Source: Betaproteobacteria bacterium (GTDB lineage Bacteria > Pseudomonadota > Gammaproteobacteria > Burkholderiales > Methylophilaceae). From it: a stretch of 40,609 nucleotides of DNA. Each line of letters begins with the position of its first letter. Position 1 is the first letter of the stretch. This document shows positions 17,901 to 27,050 of the stretch, one piece after another. The stretch is taken from NCBI GenBank assembly GCA_016868195.1, contig VGHQ01000008.1, forward strand, positions 1 through 40,609. Direction: 5' to 3'. The notes beneath the pieces were generated by a model. The model was not told the origin of the DNA and ran no database searches. It saw nothing but the letters and a program-made list of their open reading frames with translations. The position numbers were made by a program, and so were the translations under genes.

Positions 17901-18454
17901 TCATTTTTTTTATCATCTCCTTCAGCAATGCGCTGAATCTCCATATAGAAACGATTTTTAAAGTGGGTTGCCCAATCTTTAATAGCATTGATGGCCATAT
18001 CCGTATGTTCTTGGAGGATCGCTTGACCGACATCGCCCATGACACCGCCTGAGAGAATAATGAGACCTTCGTTCTTTTCAAGTAACCAAGATTTTTTGAT
18101 TTCGGCTCGACCGCGATATTGATTTTCTAAATAAGCGCGTGTGAGCATTTTGGAGAGTGCAAGATAGCCTTTATCATTTTGGCAGAGCACCAATATGCGA
18201 TAAGGCTGATCACGATTGATTTCATTTTCAATCCAAAGGTCTGCGCCCAAAAGAGGCTTAATCCCTTTTTCGCGGGCCTTCTTGTAAAACTTCACCAAAC
18301 CAAACACATTATTTAAATCCGTGAGCGCTAATGCCGGCATGTTTTCATCAAATGCCTTGTCCACATAGTCATCAATGCGCACAATGCCATCGGTGATGGA
18401 GTATTCGCTATGACACCTTAAATGAACAAATGAGACGGGATGAGCTTCTGACAT
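14993..18454 (-). CDS. dnaE: DNA polymerase III subunit alpha
   Basis: This is the replicative polymerase catalytic subunit (1153 aa, close to E. coli DnaE). The N-terminal PHP domain starts VHLRCHSEYSITDG. The polymerase core shows GPGRGSGAGSLVAYSLGI and the catalytic Asp pair in MPDFDIDFCQEGR, then AVYQEQVMQIA and the thumb/fingers motif GYGFNKSHAAAYA. The C-terminus has the OB fold (VAIRIRMTARGKMAIVTLDD) and ends LSEENVKILYN. It is the type normally paired with a separate DnaQ proofreading subunit. It is the first gene of the dnaE-accA-tilS group and faces tpx across 127 nt. Start ATG at 18454 fits the family N-terminus. Confidence 0.97.
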   Translation of the reverse strand: MSEAHPVSFVHLRCHSEYSITDGIVRIDDYVDKAFDENMPALALTDLNNVFGLVKFYKKAREKGIKPLLGADLWIENEINRDQPYRILVLCQNDKGYLALSKMLTRAYLENQYRGRAEIKKSWLLEKNEGLIILSGGVMGDVGQAILQEHTDMAINAIKDWATHFKNRFYMEIQRIAEGDDKKNETHFINQSLNLAQSLEIPVVATQPIQFMDQDDYRAHEARTCIAEGYIMADHRRPKLFSHEQYFKNENEMAALFADIPEALQNSVEIAKRCNFEFTLGKNYLPDFPTPNQEKLEDFLISESKKGLEVRLKELFPVESKRNEVREAYEARILFETSIINQMGFAGYFLIVADFINWAKNNGVPVGPGRGSGAGSLVAYSLGITDLDPIQYQLLFERFLNPDRVSMPDFDIDFCQEGRDRVIDYVKQKYGAGSVSQIVTFGTMAARAVIRDVGRVLDLPFNFVDGIAKLIPMELGITLQDALDKEPQLQDRYNKEEEVKELFDLALRLEGIVRNVGMHAGGVLIAPGKISNFTPIYCQANGESLVSQFDKDDVEALGLVKFDFLGLRTLTILAMALKNANVLRANAQLPPLDLNHLPLDDKTVFQLLKNANTTAVFQLESKGMKDMLKQAKPDCFEDIVALVALYRPGPMDLIPDFCKRKHGQQRIVYPHPSTESILKETYGIAVYQEQVMQIAQTVAGYSLGAADLLRRAMGKKKQEEMDAQRESFVAGALKNGLNERQARELFDLLEKFAGYGFNKSHAAAYAMVAYQTAYLKTHYPAAFLAASMSADMNNTDNIQIFFEDCKPNNVTLLAPDINQSGFEFIPINTKEVLYGLGAIKGTGLAAIELILASREKLGPFKNLFDFCARLDLRKVNRRVVESLIRGGAFDGIEPNRASLLASVNLAITAAEQGKANVGQNSLFGEEQTQSIDIVKVEPWTPQQKLQEEKAALGFYFSGHPFTFFEKRVRPFIKTQIKELKPQEQPYLMAGVIVAIRIRMTARGKMAIVTLDDAISRVDVVVGNELLTQSQRWVQEDQLLIVEGRVSHDDFTGGIRVTARKLFDLATARNQFAHHLKISCNGQSDANKLRDILKPYCGASQTNLKRCRVKIDYHNEKGHVELLLGQDWQVDLHDELIDGLTQWLSEENVKILYN

Positions 18455-18581
18455 GACTCTATTTTAAAGGATGAATGACTTAAAAATTTACGCTTACTCA
18501 CAAAAAAATGCTTGATCTACCCATAAAAAATTAACTCATGTATATTGTCAACTATTACTCAATTTTTAAGGGATATACATC

Positions 18582-19079
18582 ATGGCAGTCACACTCAAAG
18601 GAGGTCCAGTCAATATAGGTGGTCAATTTTTAAGCAAAGGACAAAAAGCGCCTGACTTTAATCTTGCAGATAAAACACGTGCTAATGTGGGCTTAAGTCA
18701 TTTTGCAGGTAAACGTAAAGTGCTGAATATTTTCCCGAGTGTGGATACACCGACCTGTGCGACTTCTGTCAGAAAATTTAATGAAGCGGCAGCTAAACTC
18801 AATAACACGGTCGTATTATGTATCTCAGCGGATCTTCCTTTTGCACAAAATCGTTTTTGCGGTGCTGAAAAAATTGAGAATGTACAAACGCTATCTTCAT
18901 TCCGTAATACGAAAAAATTTGCAACTGATTTTGGTGTATCCATTGAAGACACAAGCTTAGCGGGATTAACATCACGCGCTGTCATCGTGCTCGATGAAAA
19001 TAATGTGGTACTTCATAGTGAACTCGTATCAGAAATCACCGAAGAACCTAATTACGAAGCCGCCTTAAACGTACTTTAA
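18582..19079 (+). CDS. tpx: Thiol peroxidase (Tpx)
   Basis: This atypical 2-Cys peroxiredoxin (165 aa) reduces H2O2 and alkyl hydroperoxides using thioredoxin. The family opening [12 protein letters not shown] is present. Peroxidatic Cys59 lies in [14 protein letters not shown] and resolving Cys93 in AQNRFCGAE; both are intact. AAGGG at 18568-18572 lies 9 nt before the ATG. Its stop codon overlaps the stop of the opposing rlmL-like gene by 4 nt, and its terminator lies inside that gene at 19141-19166. I see no clear OxyR site upstream. Confidence 0.96.
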   Translation: MAVTLKGGPVNIGGQFLSKGQKAPDFNLADKTRANVGLSHFAGKRKVLNIFPSVDTPTCATSVRKFNEAAAKLNNTVVLCISADLPFAQNRFCGAEKIENVQTLSSFRNTKKFATDFGVSIEDTSLAGLTSRAVIVLDENNVVLHSELVSEITEEPNYEAALNVL

Positions 19080-20227
19080 TGTTTTGGTTTTCTATTGCTA
19101 CCCGCCACCATTTTAATTTCAAATAAGCGACACTCTAATGCCCCGTTATATAACGGGGTTTTTTTTGAGGGTTTCAATCGCATGTCTTTAGGCATTTCAA
19201 GATCAGCGGTTAAAAAATAAGTATCCCAGCCACCAAAGGATTCTTTCATATGCTTCGCCCAAATGGGATAGACTTCTTTTAAATCTTCATCCTCCCCAAT
19301 ACGTTGACCATAAGGTGGATTCGTCACAAGCACGCCTTCAGATCGAGGAGGTTCGAGTTTGATAAAATCACTTTGCATCACCTTTGCCACTTCTTCTAAA
19401 CCTGCTACTTTTAAATTATGACGTGCAACCCTGACCGCTCTTAAATCCATATCCGATCCGTAGATTTCTAAAAATTCAATCGGCTTCATTTGATCTATGG
19501 CTTCTCTTTCAATTTTTTTCCAAAGTGTTTCATCAAATGATTTGAGATGTTGAAAACCAAAGTGACGTTTCAATCCAGGCGACTGGTTCACTGCCATCAT
19601 GGCCGCTTCAATTAAAAAAGTACCACTGCCACACATCGGATCTAAAAAGGGTGTGCCTGATTTCCAACCGGATAGCATAATAATCCCTGCTGCTAAATTT
19701 TCTCGTAACGGGGCGATCACACTCACATCGCGAAAACCTCTTTGATAAAGGGGGGCGCCTGAAGTATCTAAATAAAGTTGATATTGATTTTGTGTGAGAT
19801 AAGCATGAATACGAATATCAGGATCTCTGACACTGACGGATGGTCTTGAATCTCCCTCTTCCCGAAAACGATCACATACCGCATCTTTAATACGAAGGGT
19901 GACAAAGTCTAAACTTTTTAAAGGGCACTTGACCCCAGTCACTTTGACGCGAATGGTTTGGTTCACTTTAAACCATGAAGGCCAATGAAGTTTAAACGTG
20001 GCTTTATAAATATCTTCTTCAGTTATATATATACCTTGACCTACACGAGATAAAACGCGCGTGGCGATGCGCGAATGCAAATTCACACGATACATAGTCT
20101 CTAAGCTACCTTCAAAAGAAACACCGCCATCGGTTGCTATGATTTTATTGGCTTGATTGTGAGAGAGTTCATCAACTAATAAGGCTTCCAAACCTCTTGG
20201 GCACGTAGCGAAAAATTGATAATTCAA
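19076..20227 (-). CDS. RlmL-like THUMP-domain 23S rRNA (guanine-N2)-methyltransferase
   Basis: The 383-residue protein has an N-terminal ferredoxin-like/THUMP RNA-binding region (about 1-155: [16 protein letters not shown], the [14 protein letters not shown] region). A Rossmann methyltransferase domain follows, with [14 protein letters not shown] (196-209) for S-adenosylmethionine and NPPYG (303-307) as catalytic motif, ending in the conserved [11 protein letters not shown]. It matches the N-terminal (RlmL, G2445) half of the fused E. coli RlmKL; the RlmK half is absent. It is last in the hrpA, SpeE-like, rlmL-like run, 21 nt after its neighbour. The codons for its LYNG motif form the opposing tpx terminator. 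Confidence 0.9.
   Translation of the reverse strand: MNYQFFATCPRGLEALLVDELSHNQANKIIATDGGVSFEGSLETMYRVNLHSRIATRVLSRVGQGIYITEEDIYKATFKLHWPSWFKVNQTIRVKVTGVKCPLKSLDFVTLRIKDAVCDRFREEGDSRPSVSVRDPDIRIHAYLTQNQYQLYLDTSGAPLYQRGFRDVSVIAPLRENLAAGIIMLSGWKSGTPFLDPMCGSGTFLIEAAMMAVNQSPGLKRHFGFQHLKSFDETLWKKIEREAIDQMKPIEFLEIYGSDMDLRAVRVARHNLKVAGLEEVAKVMQSDFIKLEPPRSEGVLVTNPPYGQRIGEDEDLKEVYPIWAKHMKESFGGWDTYFLTADLEMPKDMRLKPSKKTPLYNGALECRLFEIKMVAGSNRKPKH
19141..19166 (+). terminator. Terminator of tpx inside the opposing methyltransferase gene
   Basis: CCCCGTTATATAACGGGG (19141-19158) is a perfect palindrome followed by eight T's on the plus strand (19159-19166). It stands 62 nt past the tpx stop codon, within the 3' coding part of the minus-strand rlmL-like gene. 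Confidence 0.9.
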
Positions 20228-20248
20228 ATCTTGATACCTTTTAAAAAA

Positions 20249-21046
20249 TTAACGATCAAATTGAAGTGTATGCGATGGTTGATGATTATGAAGCATAAGC
20301 TGATTAAAGAATGCTAAAAATTCAAGTCCGTATGTTTTCTCAAGTGATTTCGCTTTTAATCTTAGAGTCTTCACATCAAGTTCACACGGTCTATCAAGAA
20401 ATCCTAATACGATTTGGTTGCCTGGTTTGCCTGAAGGAATCACTAAAATAAGATCATCAAAAACACGACGCATGCGGTCAATGTAAAGATCATAATGGGG
20501 ATCGCTCGCCCATATATTCATCACAAAGATACCGTGGACTCGTAAAGTGGATTTACATACATCAAAAAATGAAAGGCTTCTAAAGTTTCGAGGAATACCC
20601 TCAGGATCAAAAGCGTCAATCATCAATATATCTGTCGACTGCGGATGCTCTTTCATATAAGGAATCCCGTTGCCATGAATCACTCTGAGTGACTTATCAT
20701 TAGGTGGCAAATGAAACATTTGATGCGCGACACTTATCACTTTTCTATGAATCTCCACCACAGTCGATTTCATGTCAGGTAAAAAACGATGAATAAATTT
20801 AGGAATCGATGCCCCACCTAAACCAATTAATAAAATCTTCTTTGGATGAGGATGAAAAAGTAAAAACATCATCATAGCCCTGGTATAAGTGAGCTCTAAA
20901 TGAAAAGGTTTTTTTATGCGCATCGAACTTTGAATCGCGTGAGATGCAAAATGAAGGGAACGAACACCTTCAGATTCACTGACATCAATACTGATGTCAT
21001 CATCCATCACTTTTTCAAAAAATATTTTTTTAAATAAATCTCTCAT
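20249..21046 (-). CDS. Spermidine synthase-like methyltransferase-fold protein
   Basis: The 265-residue protein has the SpeE-type Rossmann fold: LLIGLGGASIPKF (72-84), TVVEIHRKVISVA, the DILMIDAFDPEGIP region and a FFDVCKSTLRVHGIFVMN strand. The cofactor loop reads GLGGASI instead of the GGGDGG of true aminopropyltransferases, so the residue that positions the propylamine donor is missing. It may not make spermidine; SpeE-like proteins of this kind are common next to unrelated genes. It overlaps the end of hrpA by 4 nt (ATGA arrangement) and precedes the rlmL-like gene by 21 nt, so it is translated as part of that operon. Its substrate is unknown. Confidence 0.75.
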   Translation of the reverse strand: MRDLFKKIFFEKVMDDDISIDVSESEGVRSLHFASHAIQSSMRIKKPFHLELTYTRAMMMFLLFHPHPKKILLIGLGGASIPKFIHRFLPDMKSTVVEIHRKVISVAHQMFHLPPNDKSLRVIHGNGIPYMKEHPQSTDILMIDAFDPEGIPRNFRSLSFFDVCKSTLRVHGIFVMNIWASDPHYDLYIDRMRRVFDDLILVIPSGKPGNQIVLGFLDRPCELDVKTLRLKAKSLEKTYGLEFLAFFNQLMLHNHQPSHTLQFDR

Positions 21047-24000
21047 ACGTAATAAGGAATATCGTCCAATGCTTTTTCTAATCGTTTAAGGGACACAGGG
21101 TATGCCGTTTTTAAATCCTGCGCAAATAATGACACGTGAAGCTCTTCAATCTGCCATTGAAAATCTTTTAAGGCTTTGGGTGGAGTCATTTTTTTAGAGG
21201 TATAAGGCTTTAATCTCGCATCGAGCAATTGATGAATACGGTCAATATCTTTTTGTAATAATGCATCTTTGTCCACTCTTGAAGCATATTTTTCAATACG
21301 AATCTTCAGTGCTTTTAAATAGCGTGGTAGATGGGAAAATACATGGGAGGGTGTCGTTAAAATAAATTCATTATGTATTAAAAAATGCATGCGATTAATA
21401 AAAATGGATTCTGATCTTTTTTGTATCGGGGTAAGTTTATTTAATAGTTCTTTTAACTGATGATAATACGTCGCACTTAAATGAATGGTATCTAACATAG
21501 CCTTCATCGTTTGCGGCAACACATGTTTCATGTTTTTTACAAGCGATAAAAAATCGCTCGCATTTCGGGGCATAACCTCCTCATGGCTTAGGGCTGAATC
21601 TAAAACCATTTCAATCACATCACTTCTTAATTCATCAGGTTCAATCATATCTCTTAGATAAATCTGTGCTTCTTTCAGCTGATTTAATTCTTTTTCAAGT
21701 TGCTTGAGTTGAGGCTTTAATTCAAAACTTAATAATCTCAACACCCCTTGACGATGTGATTGTTTCATCTCTTCTTCTGAGACAAAGACACGAATCGATA
21801 CCGACTCATCTTCATCCGATAACCCTACAAAACCTTTGTAATCTTTTTGATGTGCATTTAAATCGAGCGTATTCGGTAACGCATCAAAATCCCACCGTTT
21901 TAAATTGAATCGCTCAATCCCATTTGTCTTTTCATTCCTTTTAACATGCACCTGAGGCTTCACTGAATTTTTTAGAAGATTTAAATCACGTCCTTGAATG
22001 ACGATCTCATTTTTTTGATTTATGACTTCAATATTCATAAAACAATGACGAGGTAGACTTTCAATCTCATCTTGATCGATCATGTAAGGCTCTTTCGTTT
22101 TTTTTAAAATAAAATCACTGATCGATTGAAATAAATGATGATACGTTTTGTATTGCGTTAAGAATTCTGTCACGCTATCTGCAAGTGGCAAAAGTTGTAT
22201 GCGTATATGTTTAGGGAGTGACTTAAAAATACAATTCAATTTTTCACGAATCATGCCAGGCACCAACCACTGCAATCTATTTAAATCTAATTGATGAAAA
22301 TCTATTTCAGAAATCATAGCTGTCACGCCGTCGTCCATATGGCCTGGCTCAAAACGGTATTTGAGTGGGATCATGACGCCATCTATATCTAGAGTTTCGG
22401 GGTATTGAACTTCTGTAATCTCATTCGCATCCCTTTTCATAAGGAGTGCTTTGGTGAGGAACAAAGCCTTAGGCTCTTTGACTTCAATCTCGCGACGCCA
22501 ATCCTCAAATCCATCACCATTGATAATCCCTGGCGGGATTTTTGTATCATAAAACTGAAAAAGATCCTCTTCATTGACTAATACATCAAGACGTCTTGCT
22601 TTATGTTCGAGAAGTTCAACCTCACTGATTAAATCTTGGTTATGTTTCCAAAATATTCCTTTTGAGACGTAACCCCCTTGGACTAAACCTTGCCTAATGA
22701 ATATCTCGCGCGCAATTTCAGGATTGATGGGGCCAAAGTGCACATTCCTTTTTGGCACAATCGTGAGCCCATAAAGTGAAATTCTTTCGTGGGCATTCAC
22801 ACGCGCTAATTTAGTGTCCCAATAAGGATCGGTATGATGATGTTCCACTAAATGGTGACTTAAAGATTCAATCCATGTCACATCAATTTCGGCTGCTGTT
22901 CTCGCATATAGTTTTGTGGTGTCGACAAGCTCTGCGGCCATGACCCATTTGGATTTTCTTCTTTTAATATTAGACCCAGGCGATAAATGAAAATGAATAT
23001 TTCTAGCGCCCACATAAGAATCATCCTCGAGTGCTTTTGTGCCAATATTACCTAAAAGGCCAGATAATATAGAGCGATGAATCTGCATATAATTCGCTGG
23101 TATCTCATTCATTTTAAAGTGCATCTCTAATAAGAGTTCTCGAATTTGTTCATAGAGATCTCGCCACTCACGCATCCTTAAGTAAGATAAGAAATGGGCA
23201 TGACATAATTTTCTTAACTGATTTTGTGAAGTCCTCTTCTGAATTGCTTCATCAAAAAATGTCCAGAGTTTTAAGTAAGACACAAAATCAGATTTTTCAT
23301 CAAAGAATCTAACTTGCGCCGCTTCGCTTTCGGCTTTTTTATCCAAGGGTCGCTCCCTTGGATCTTGAATACTTAAAGCGCTCACAATAATAAGAAGTTC
23401 AGACAATGCATTTTCTTTTTTAGCCAGAAGGAGCATGCGACCTAATCTAGGATCCATGGGGAGCTTCGCTAAATCTCGACCGATCGGCGTTAATTCATAG
23501 TGGTCATTCACAGCACCTAATTCTTGCAATAACAAATAACCATCCTGAATAAATCGGCGACTGGGCGGCTGTATAAAAGGGAACTGTGATACATCGCCTA
23601 AATGAAGTGATGCCATTTTTAAAATGACAGAGGCTAATGATGATCGATAAATTTCAGGATCTAAGAATAAAGGTCTCGCATTAAAATCCTCTTCGGAATA
23701 AAGTCTCACACAAATACCATCCGAGACACGTCCGCATCGACCACTTCGCTGTTTGGCTGACGCTTGAGAAATCTTTTCAATCTGTAATTGTTCCACTTTG
23801 TTTCTGGTGCTATAGCGATTCACTCTCGCAATACCAGGATCGATCACATATTTAATACCAGGGACGGTGAGGGATGTCTCAGCAACATTCGTTGACAAAA
23901 TAATACGTCGTCCGTTCGAACCTCTAAATATTTTTTGTTGTTCATCATAAGAGAGTCTTGCAAAAAGAGGGAGTACTTCATAATGGGGTGGCAATTTAGC

Positions 24001-24804
24001 TTTCAAGAAATCAGCCACATCTCTAATTTCTCTCTCACCGGGTAAAAAAATCAGTGTATCGCCACCTACTTTTGAAAAATCTTTCACAACATCAAGAATG
24101 GCCTCTTCAATTTTTTCTTCTTGATCATCTTCATCTTTGACTTCCAAAGGTCGATAACGAATTTCAACAGGATATGTGCGGCCTGATACTTCAATAATAG
24201 GTGCATCATTAAAGTGTTTTGAGAAACTCTCCACATCAATCGTGGCACTGGTAATAATAATTTTTAAATCTGAGCGTCTAAGGGTGAGTTGCTTTAAATA
24301 GCCTAAAAGAAAATCAATATTCAGACTCCGCTCATGCGCCTCATCAATAATAATGGTGTCGTATTGTTTTAGATCAGGATCAGTTTGTGTCTCTGCCAAG
24401 AGAACACCATCGGTCATGACTTTAATGAGTGTTTGTGGAGACACTTTATCTGCAAATCGAATCTTAAAACCTACCACATCACCTAAGGGCACTTTAAGTT
24501 CTGATGCGATACGAGAGGCCACCGATCTTGCAGCGATGCGTCTTGGTTGTGTATGGCCAATGAGGCCTTTAATACCACGGCCCAGCTTCAAGCATATCTT
24601 AGGGAGTTGTGTGGTTTTACCTGAACCTGTTTCACCACAGAGAATCACAACCTGATGTTTTAGAATCGCCTCATGAATCTCTTTGATTCTTTGTGAAACG
24701 GGGAGTACTTCTGGAAACTCTATGGATGACAGGCTCACGAATCGAGCCTGTCTTGATGCTTCTATCGCTAAATTTTTATCTTGCTTATTTGATGTTACAT
24801 TCAC
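21043..24804 (-). CDS. hrpA: DEAH-box ATP-dependent RNA helicase HrpA
   Basis: This is a full HrpA of 1253 aa (E. coli 1300, with a longer N-terminus). Walker A is GETGSGKT (57-64), then TQPRRIAARSVA, DEAH (154-157), SAT in IIITSATID, FLPGEREI and the motif VI region QRSGRCGRVSDG. After these come the helicase-associated and OB domains and the long HrpA-specific C-terminal region ending with SLKRLEKALDDIPYYV. It acts on RNA; in E. coli HrpA rescues stalled or collided ribosomes. It lies 10 nt after the small secreted-protein gene and overlaps the SpeE-like gene by 4 nt, so it is the centre of a five-gene minus-strand run. Confidence 0.96.
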   Translation of the reverse strand: MNVTSNKQDKNLAIEASRQARFVSLSSIEFPEVLPVSQRIKEIHEAILKHQVVILCGETGSGKTTQLPKICLKLGRGIKGLIGHTQPRRIAARSVASRIASELKVPLGDVVGFKIRFADKVSPQTLIKVMTDGVLLAETQTDPDLKQYDTIIIDEAHERSLNIDFLLGYLKQLTLRRSDLKIIITSATIDVESFSKHFNDAPIIEVSGRTYPVEIRYRPLEVKDEDDQEEKIEEAILDVVKDFSKVGGDTLIFLPGEREIRDVADFLKAKLPPHYEVLPLFARLSYDEQQKIFRGSNGRRIILSTNVAETSLTVPGIKYVIDPGIARVNRYSTRNKVEQLQIEKISQASAKQRSGRCGRVSDGICVRLYSEEDFNARPLFLDPEIYRSSLASVILKMASLHLGDVSQFPFIQPPSRRFIQDGYLLLQELGAVNDHYELTPIGRDLAKLPMDPRLGRMLLLAKKENALSELLIIVSALSIQDPRERPLDKKAESEAAQVRFFDEKSDFVSYLKLWTFFDEAIQKRTSQNQLRKLCHAHFLSYLRMREWRDLYEQIRELLLEMHFKMNEIPANYMQIHRSILSGLLGNIGTKALEDDSYVGARNIHFHLSPGSNIKRRKSKWVMAAELVDTTKLYARTAAEIDVTWIESLSHHLVEHHHTDPYWDTKLARVNAHERISLYGLTIVPKRNVHFGPINPEIAREIFIRQGLVQGGYVSKGIFWKHNQDLISEVELLEHKARRLDVLVNEEDLFQFYDTKIPPGIINGDGFEDWRREIEVKEPKALFLTKALLMKRDANEITEVQYPETLDIDGVMIPLKYRFEPGHMDDGVTAMISEIDFHQLDLNRLQWLVPGMIREKLNCIFKSLPKHIRIQLLPLADSVTEFLTQYKTYHHLFQSISDFILKKTKEPYMIDQDEIESLPRHCFMNIEVINQKNEIVIQGRDLNLLKNSVKPQVHVKRNEKTNGIERFNLKRWDFDALPNTLDLNAHQKDYKGFVGLSDEDESVSIRVFVSEEEMKQSHRQGVLRLLSFELKPQLKQLEKELNQLKEAQIYLRDMIEPDELRSDVIEMVLDSALSHEEVMPRNASDFLSLVKNMKHVLPQTMKAMLDTIHLSATYYHQLKELLNKLTPIQKRSESIFINRMHFLIHNEFILTTPSHVFSHLPRYLKALKIRIEKYASRVDKDALLQKDIDRIHQLLDARLKPYTSKKMTPPKALKDFQWQIEELHVSLFAQDLKTAYPVSLKRLEKALDDIPYYV

Positions 24805-24814
24805 AATTTAAAAA

Positions 24815-25243
24815 TTACTGCTTCACGCAATCTTCAAATCCTGAATTGCCACCTTTGAATTGTGGTTCATAATAAAACTTATGAAACTGCCATTGGCCTT
24901 TTGCATTTTTTGTAAACTGCGCAATGCCTGTGCCAAAATCATGCGTCGATTGATTTTCTAATGCAAAATATATCGCAGCATTTAAGCCATTGGCTGCCAT
25001 ATGGCCTGGATACTTACCAAAACCAGGTACCTCAAGTAGAAAATCATAGCTTCCATACTGAGCCTGGCTATGTTCTTTTTTTAATTTTATGGTCACTTTG
25101 CCTTTGTATGCACCTTCGTGCGTATCATTGCCAGTACATTGATACACACCCGTAAAATCAGGGCCTGAAAATGCCGGGTTTTTGCTTGCAGCAAACCCTA
25201 ATGATGAGATCATCAAAAAAATAAAACTTACCATAAAACGCAT
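24815..25243 (-). CDS. Secreted protein of unknown function
   Basis: The 142-residue protein has a clear signal peptide (hydrophobic 4-18, cut near GFAAS) and a mature part rich in beta-strand residues. Two cysteines near its ends (in VYQCTGND and FEDCVKQ) could form one disulfide. AAAGGAG stands 6 nt before the ATG. It is probably periplasmic. I do not recognise a family; opening FTGVYQCTGND and later pairs of aromatic strands suggest a small beta-barrel or lipocalin-like fold, as a guess only. It is wedged between the methyltransferase gene (11 nt) and hrpA (10 nt), so it is transcribed with housekeeping RNA genes. Confidence 0.7.
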   Translation of the reverse strand: MRFMVSFIFLMISSLGFAASKNPAFSGPDFTGVYQCTGNDTHEGAYKGKVTIKLKKEHSQAQYGSYDFLLEVPGFGKYPGHMAANGLNAAIYFALENQSTHDFGTGIAQFTKNAKGQWQFHKFYYEPQFKGGNSGFEDCVKQ

Positions 25244-25254
25244 ACAGCTCTCCT

Positions 25255-26079
25255 TTATGAAATGATGGGTAAAAATCTAGACTTCAAAGATGCTAGATGA
25301 CATGTTTTTAAAATTTCTTCTAACCGATCTAATGCCATTTTTTTAGGTTGATGAATATTTTCAGCCAAGATGAGCTCATTTTTCATGGAATGTTCCCAAC
25401 CGACTAACTCAGTGACGGTCACTTTATAACCCATACCTTCCAACAATAAGCATCTTAATACATTCGTGAGATGACTTCCAAACTCTCTCGTATGAATGGG
25501 ATGTCGCCATAATTCGGATAATGTATATTTTAATTGATCTGATTTTTCTGATCTTAAACTTTTTGATACTTCTGCTTGGCAACAGGGAATGAGCACCATA
25601 TATTGTGCCTCTTTTTTAAGTCCAAAAAAAATAGCATCATCGGTGGCCGTATCACATGCATGAAGCGCTGTGACTATGTCTACCTTATTGGGGAGGCTCG
25701 AATCTTCTAATGAATTTTTTATATCAGATGCAATAAAATGCATACGATCAAATTTTAAAGTTTTCGCTAATGGGAGCGCTTTCTCAATCAACTCAGATCG
25801 ATGCTCGATGGCATAAAGCTCACCACCTTTTTCTTTTAAAAAAAGATCATACAAAATAAAGCCTAAATAAGACTTCCCAGCGCCATGATCCACTAAAGTA
25901 AAGTGAGGATTCATCGCTAGCGCTTTTTCTAAATAAGGCTCGATCAATTGGTAGAGATGATAAACTTGTTTTAATTTCCGCCTTGAATCCTGATTCATTC
26001 GCCCATCGCGCGTCAGAATATGAAGCGCTTTAAGCAGCTCAATGGATTGTTGGGGTTTGATGTCTTTTAAATCTTCCAT
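25255..26079 (-). CDS. SAM-dependent methyltransferase, Methyltransf_32-like
   Basis: The 274-residue protein has a helical N-terminus, then the cofactor motif VDHGAGKSYLGFILYD (63-78), an acidic residue after the second strand (YAIEHRSELIE), and the pair ALHACDTATDDAI and PCCQAE. The HACDTATD and PCCQ motifs are typical of the family that includes animal GSTCD and bacterial proteins of unknown substrate (PF13679 type). Some relatives act on RNA. It is the first gene in the minus-strand run leading to hrpA and rlmL, which fits an RNA-related role. That is inference; the substrate is unknown. Confidence 0.75.
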   Translation of the reverse strand: MEDLKDIKPQQSIELLKALHILTRDGRMNQDSRRKLKQVYHLYQLIEPYLEKALAMNPHFTLVDHGAGKSYLGFILYDLFLKEKGGELYAIEHRSELIEKALPLAKTLKFDRMHFIASDIKNSLEDSSLPNKVDIVTALHACDTATDDAIFFGLKKEAQYMVLIPCCQAEVSKSLRSEKSDQLKYTLSELWRHPIHTREFGSHLTNVLRCLLLEGMGYKVTVTELVGWEHSMKNELILAENIHQPKKMALDRLEEILKTCHLASLKSRFLPIIS

Positions 26080-26153
26080 AACCTCATCAGTTTAACGTAT
26101 GCGTGAAGACTTATGACAGAGTAAAATGATGCTGATTAAATGAAAGATCAATC

Positions 26154-27050
26154 ATGAGTATTCAGTGGTTCCCAGGACACATGGTGGCAGCGCAAAAAAA
26201 AGCGGCCGAAACCATGGAATTTACCGATGTGGTCATCGAAGTATTAGATGCCAGAATCCCTGGTGCGTCTCAAAATCCCATGATTAGAGAGCTTGGTGCT
26301 GCGCGTCAACGTGCCCATCTTAAGATACTCAATAAATCTGACTTAGCGGATCCAAAGATTACCGAGCAATGGATTCAATATTTCAATAAGATGCCGCATA
26401 CAAAAGCGATAGCGATCTCATGCAAAAAAGCGAATGAGCCCAAAAAAATTCTTAACATTTGTCAAACATTGGCACCTCACCGAGGCGATCCAATAAAACC
26501 CCTTCGTATGATGATTATGGGTGTGCCTAACGTTGGGAAATCCACACTCATGAACGCAATTCTTAATCGTCGCATTGCTAAAGTAGGTGATGAACCTGCC
26601 ATCACTAAACAACAGCAGCGTCATCAAATCAATGATCACATGATTTTGGTCGATACCCCAGGCATGATGTGGCCCAAAATTCGCTACTCCTCGGATGGTG
26701 ATTTATTAGCTGCCAATAACAATATAGGTAAGAATGCCTATTACGAAGAAGAGGTCGCTGAAAAATTAGGCAACATTATTCTCGAAGCATATCCAGCATT
26801 GATTAAAGCGCGCTACAAACTCGAAGATTTAAAAATGGATGCTATTGAACTTTTAGAATGGATCGCCAAGAAAAAAGGGTTCCCCCTCAAAAATCATGGG
26901 GTCGATTTAGAAAGAGCCGCGTCAACTTTATTGAATGATTATCGGCAAGGTTTATTAGGTCGTATGAGTTTAGAAACGCCTTCATCCAGAATGCTGATGA
27001 TGAGTCGCCAGACATTACCTCAAGAAGAAGCGCTAGACAGCGACCTTTAA
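26154..27050 (+). CDS. ylqF: Ribosome biogenesis GTPase RbgA/YlqF
   Basis: This is a circularly permuted GTPase of 298 aa that helps late 50S assembly. The motif order is permuted: G4 NKSD (60-63), G5 ISCKKA, then G1 GVPNVGKS (123-130) and G3 DTPG (167-170). The opening IQWFPGHMVAAQKKAAE is typical of YlqF. The C-terminal RNA-binding helical domain (about 210-290) is present. It is divergent from the methyltransferase gene (74 nt) and its last 18 nt overlap the opposing DUF458-like gene. Confidence 0.93.
   Translation: MSIQWFPGHMVAAQKKAAETMEFTDVVIEVLDARIPGASQNPMIRELGAARQRAHLKILNKSDLADPKITEQWIQYFNKMPHTKAIAISCKKANEPKKILNICQTLAPHRGDPIKPLRMMIMGVPNVGKSTLMNAILNRRIAKVGDEPAITKQQQRHQINDHMILVDTPGMMWPKIRYSSDGDLLAANNNIGKNAYYEEEVAEKLGNIILEAYPALIKARYKLEDLKMDAIELLEWIAKKKGFPLKNHGVDLERAASTLLNDYRQGLLGRMSLETPSSRMLMMSRQTLPQEEALDSDL

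Noticed and set aside
18512-18560. Promoter for tpx
   Set aside because: TTGATC and nearby AT-rich hexamers do not give an acceptable spacing; no confident element could be chosen.
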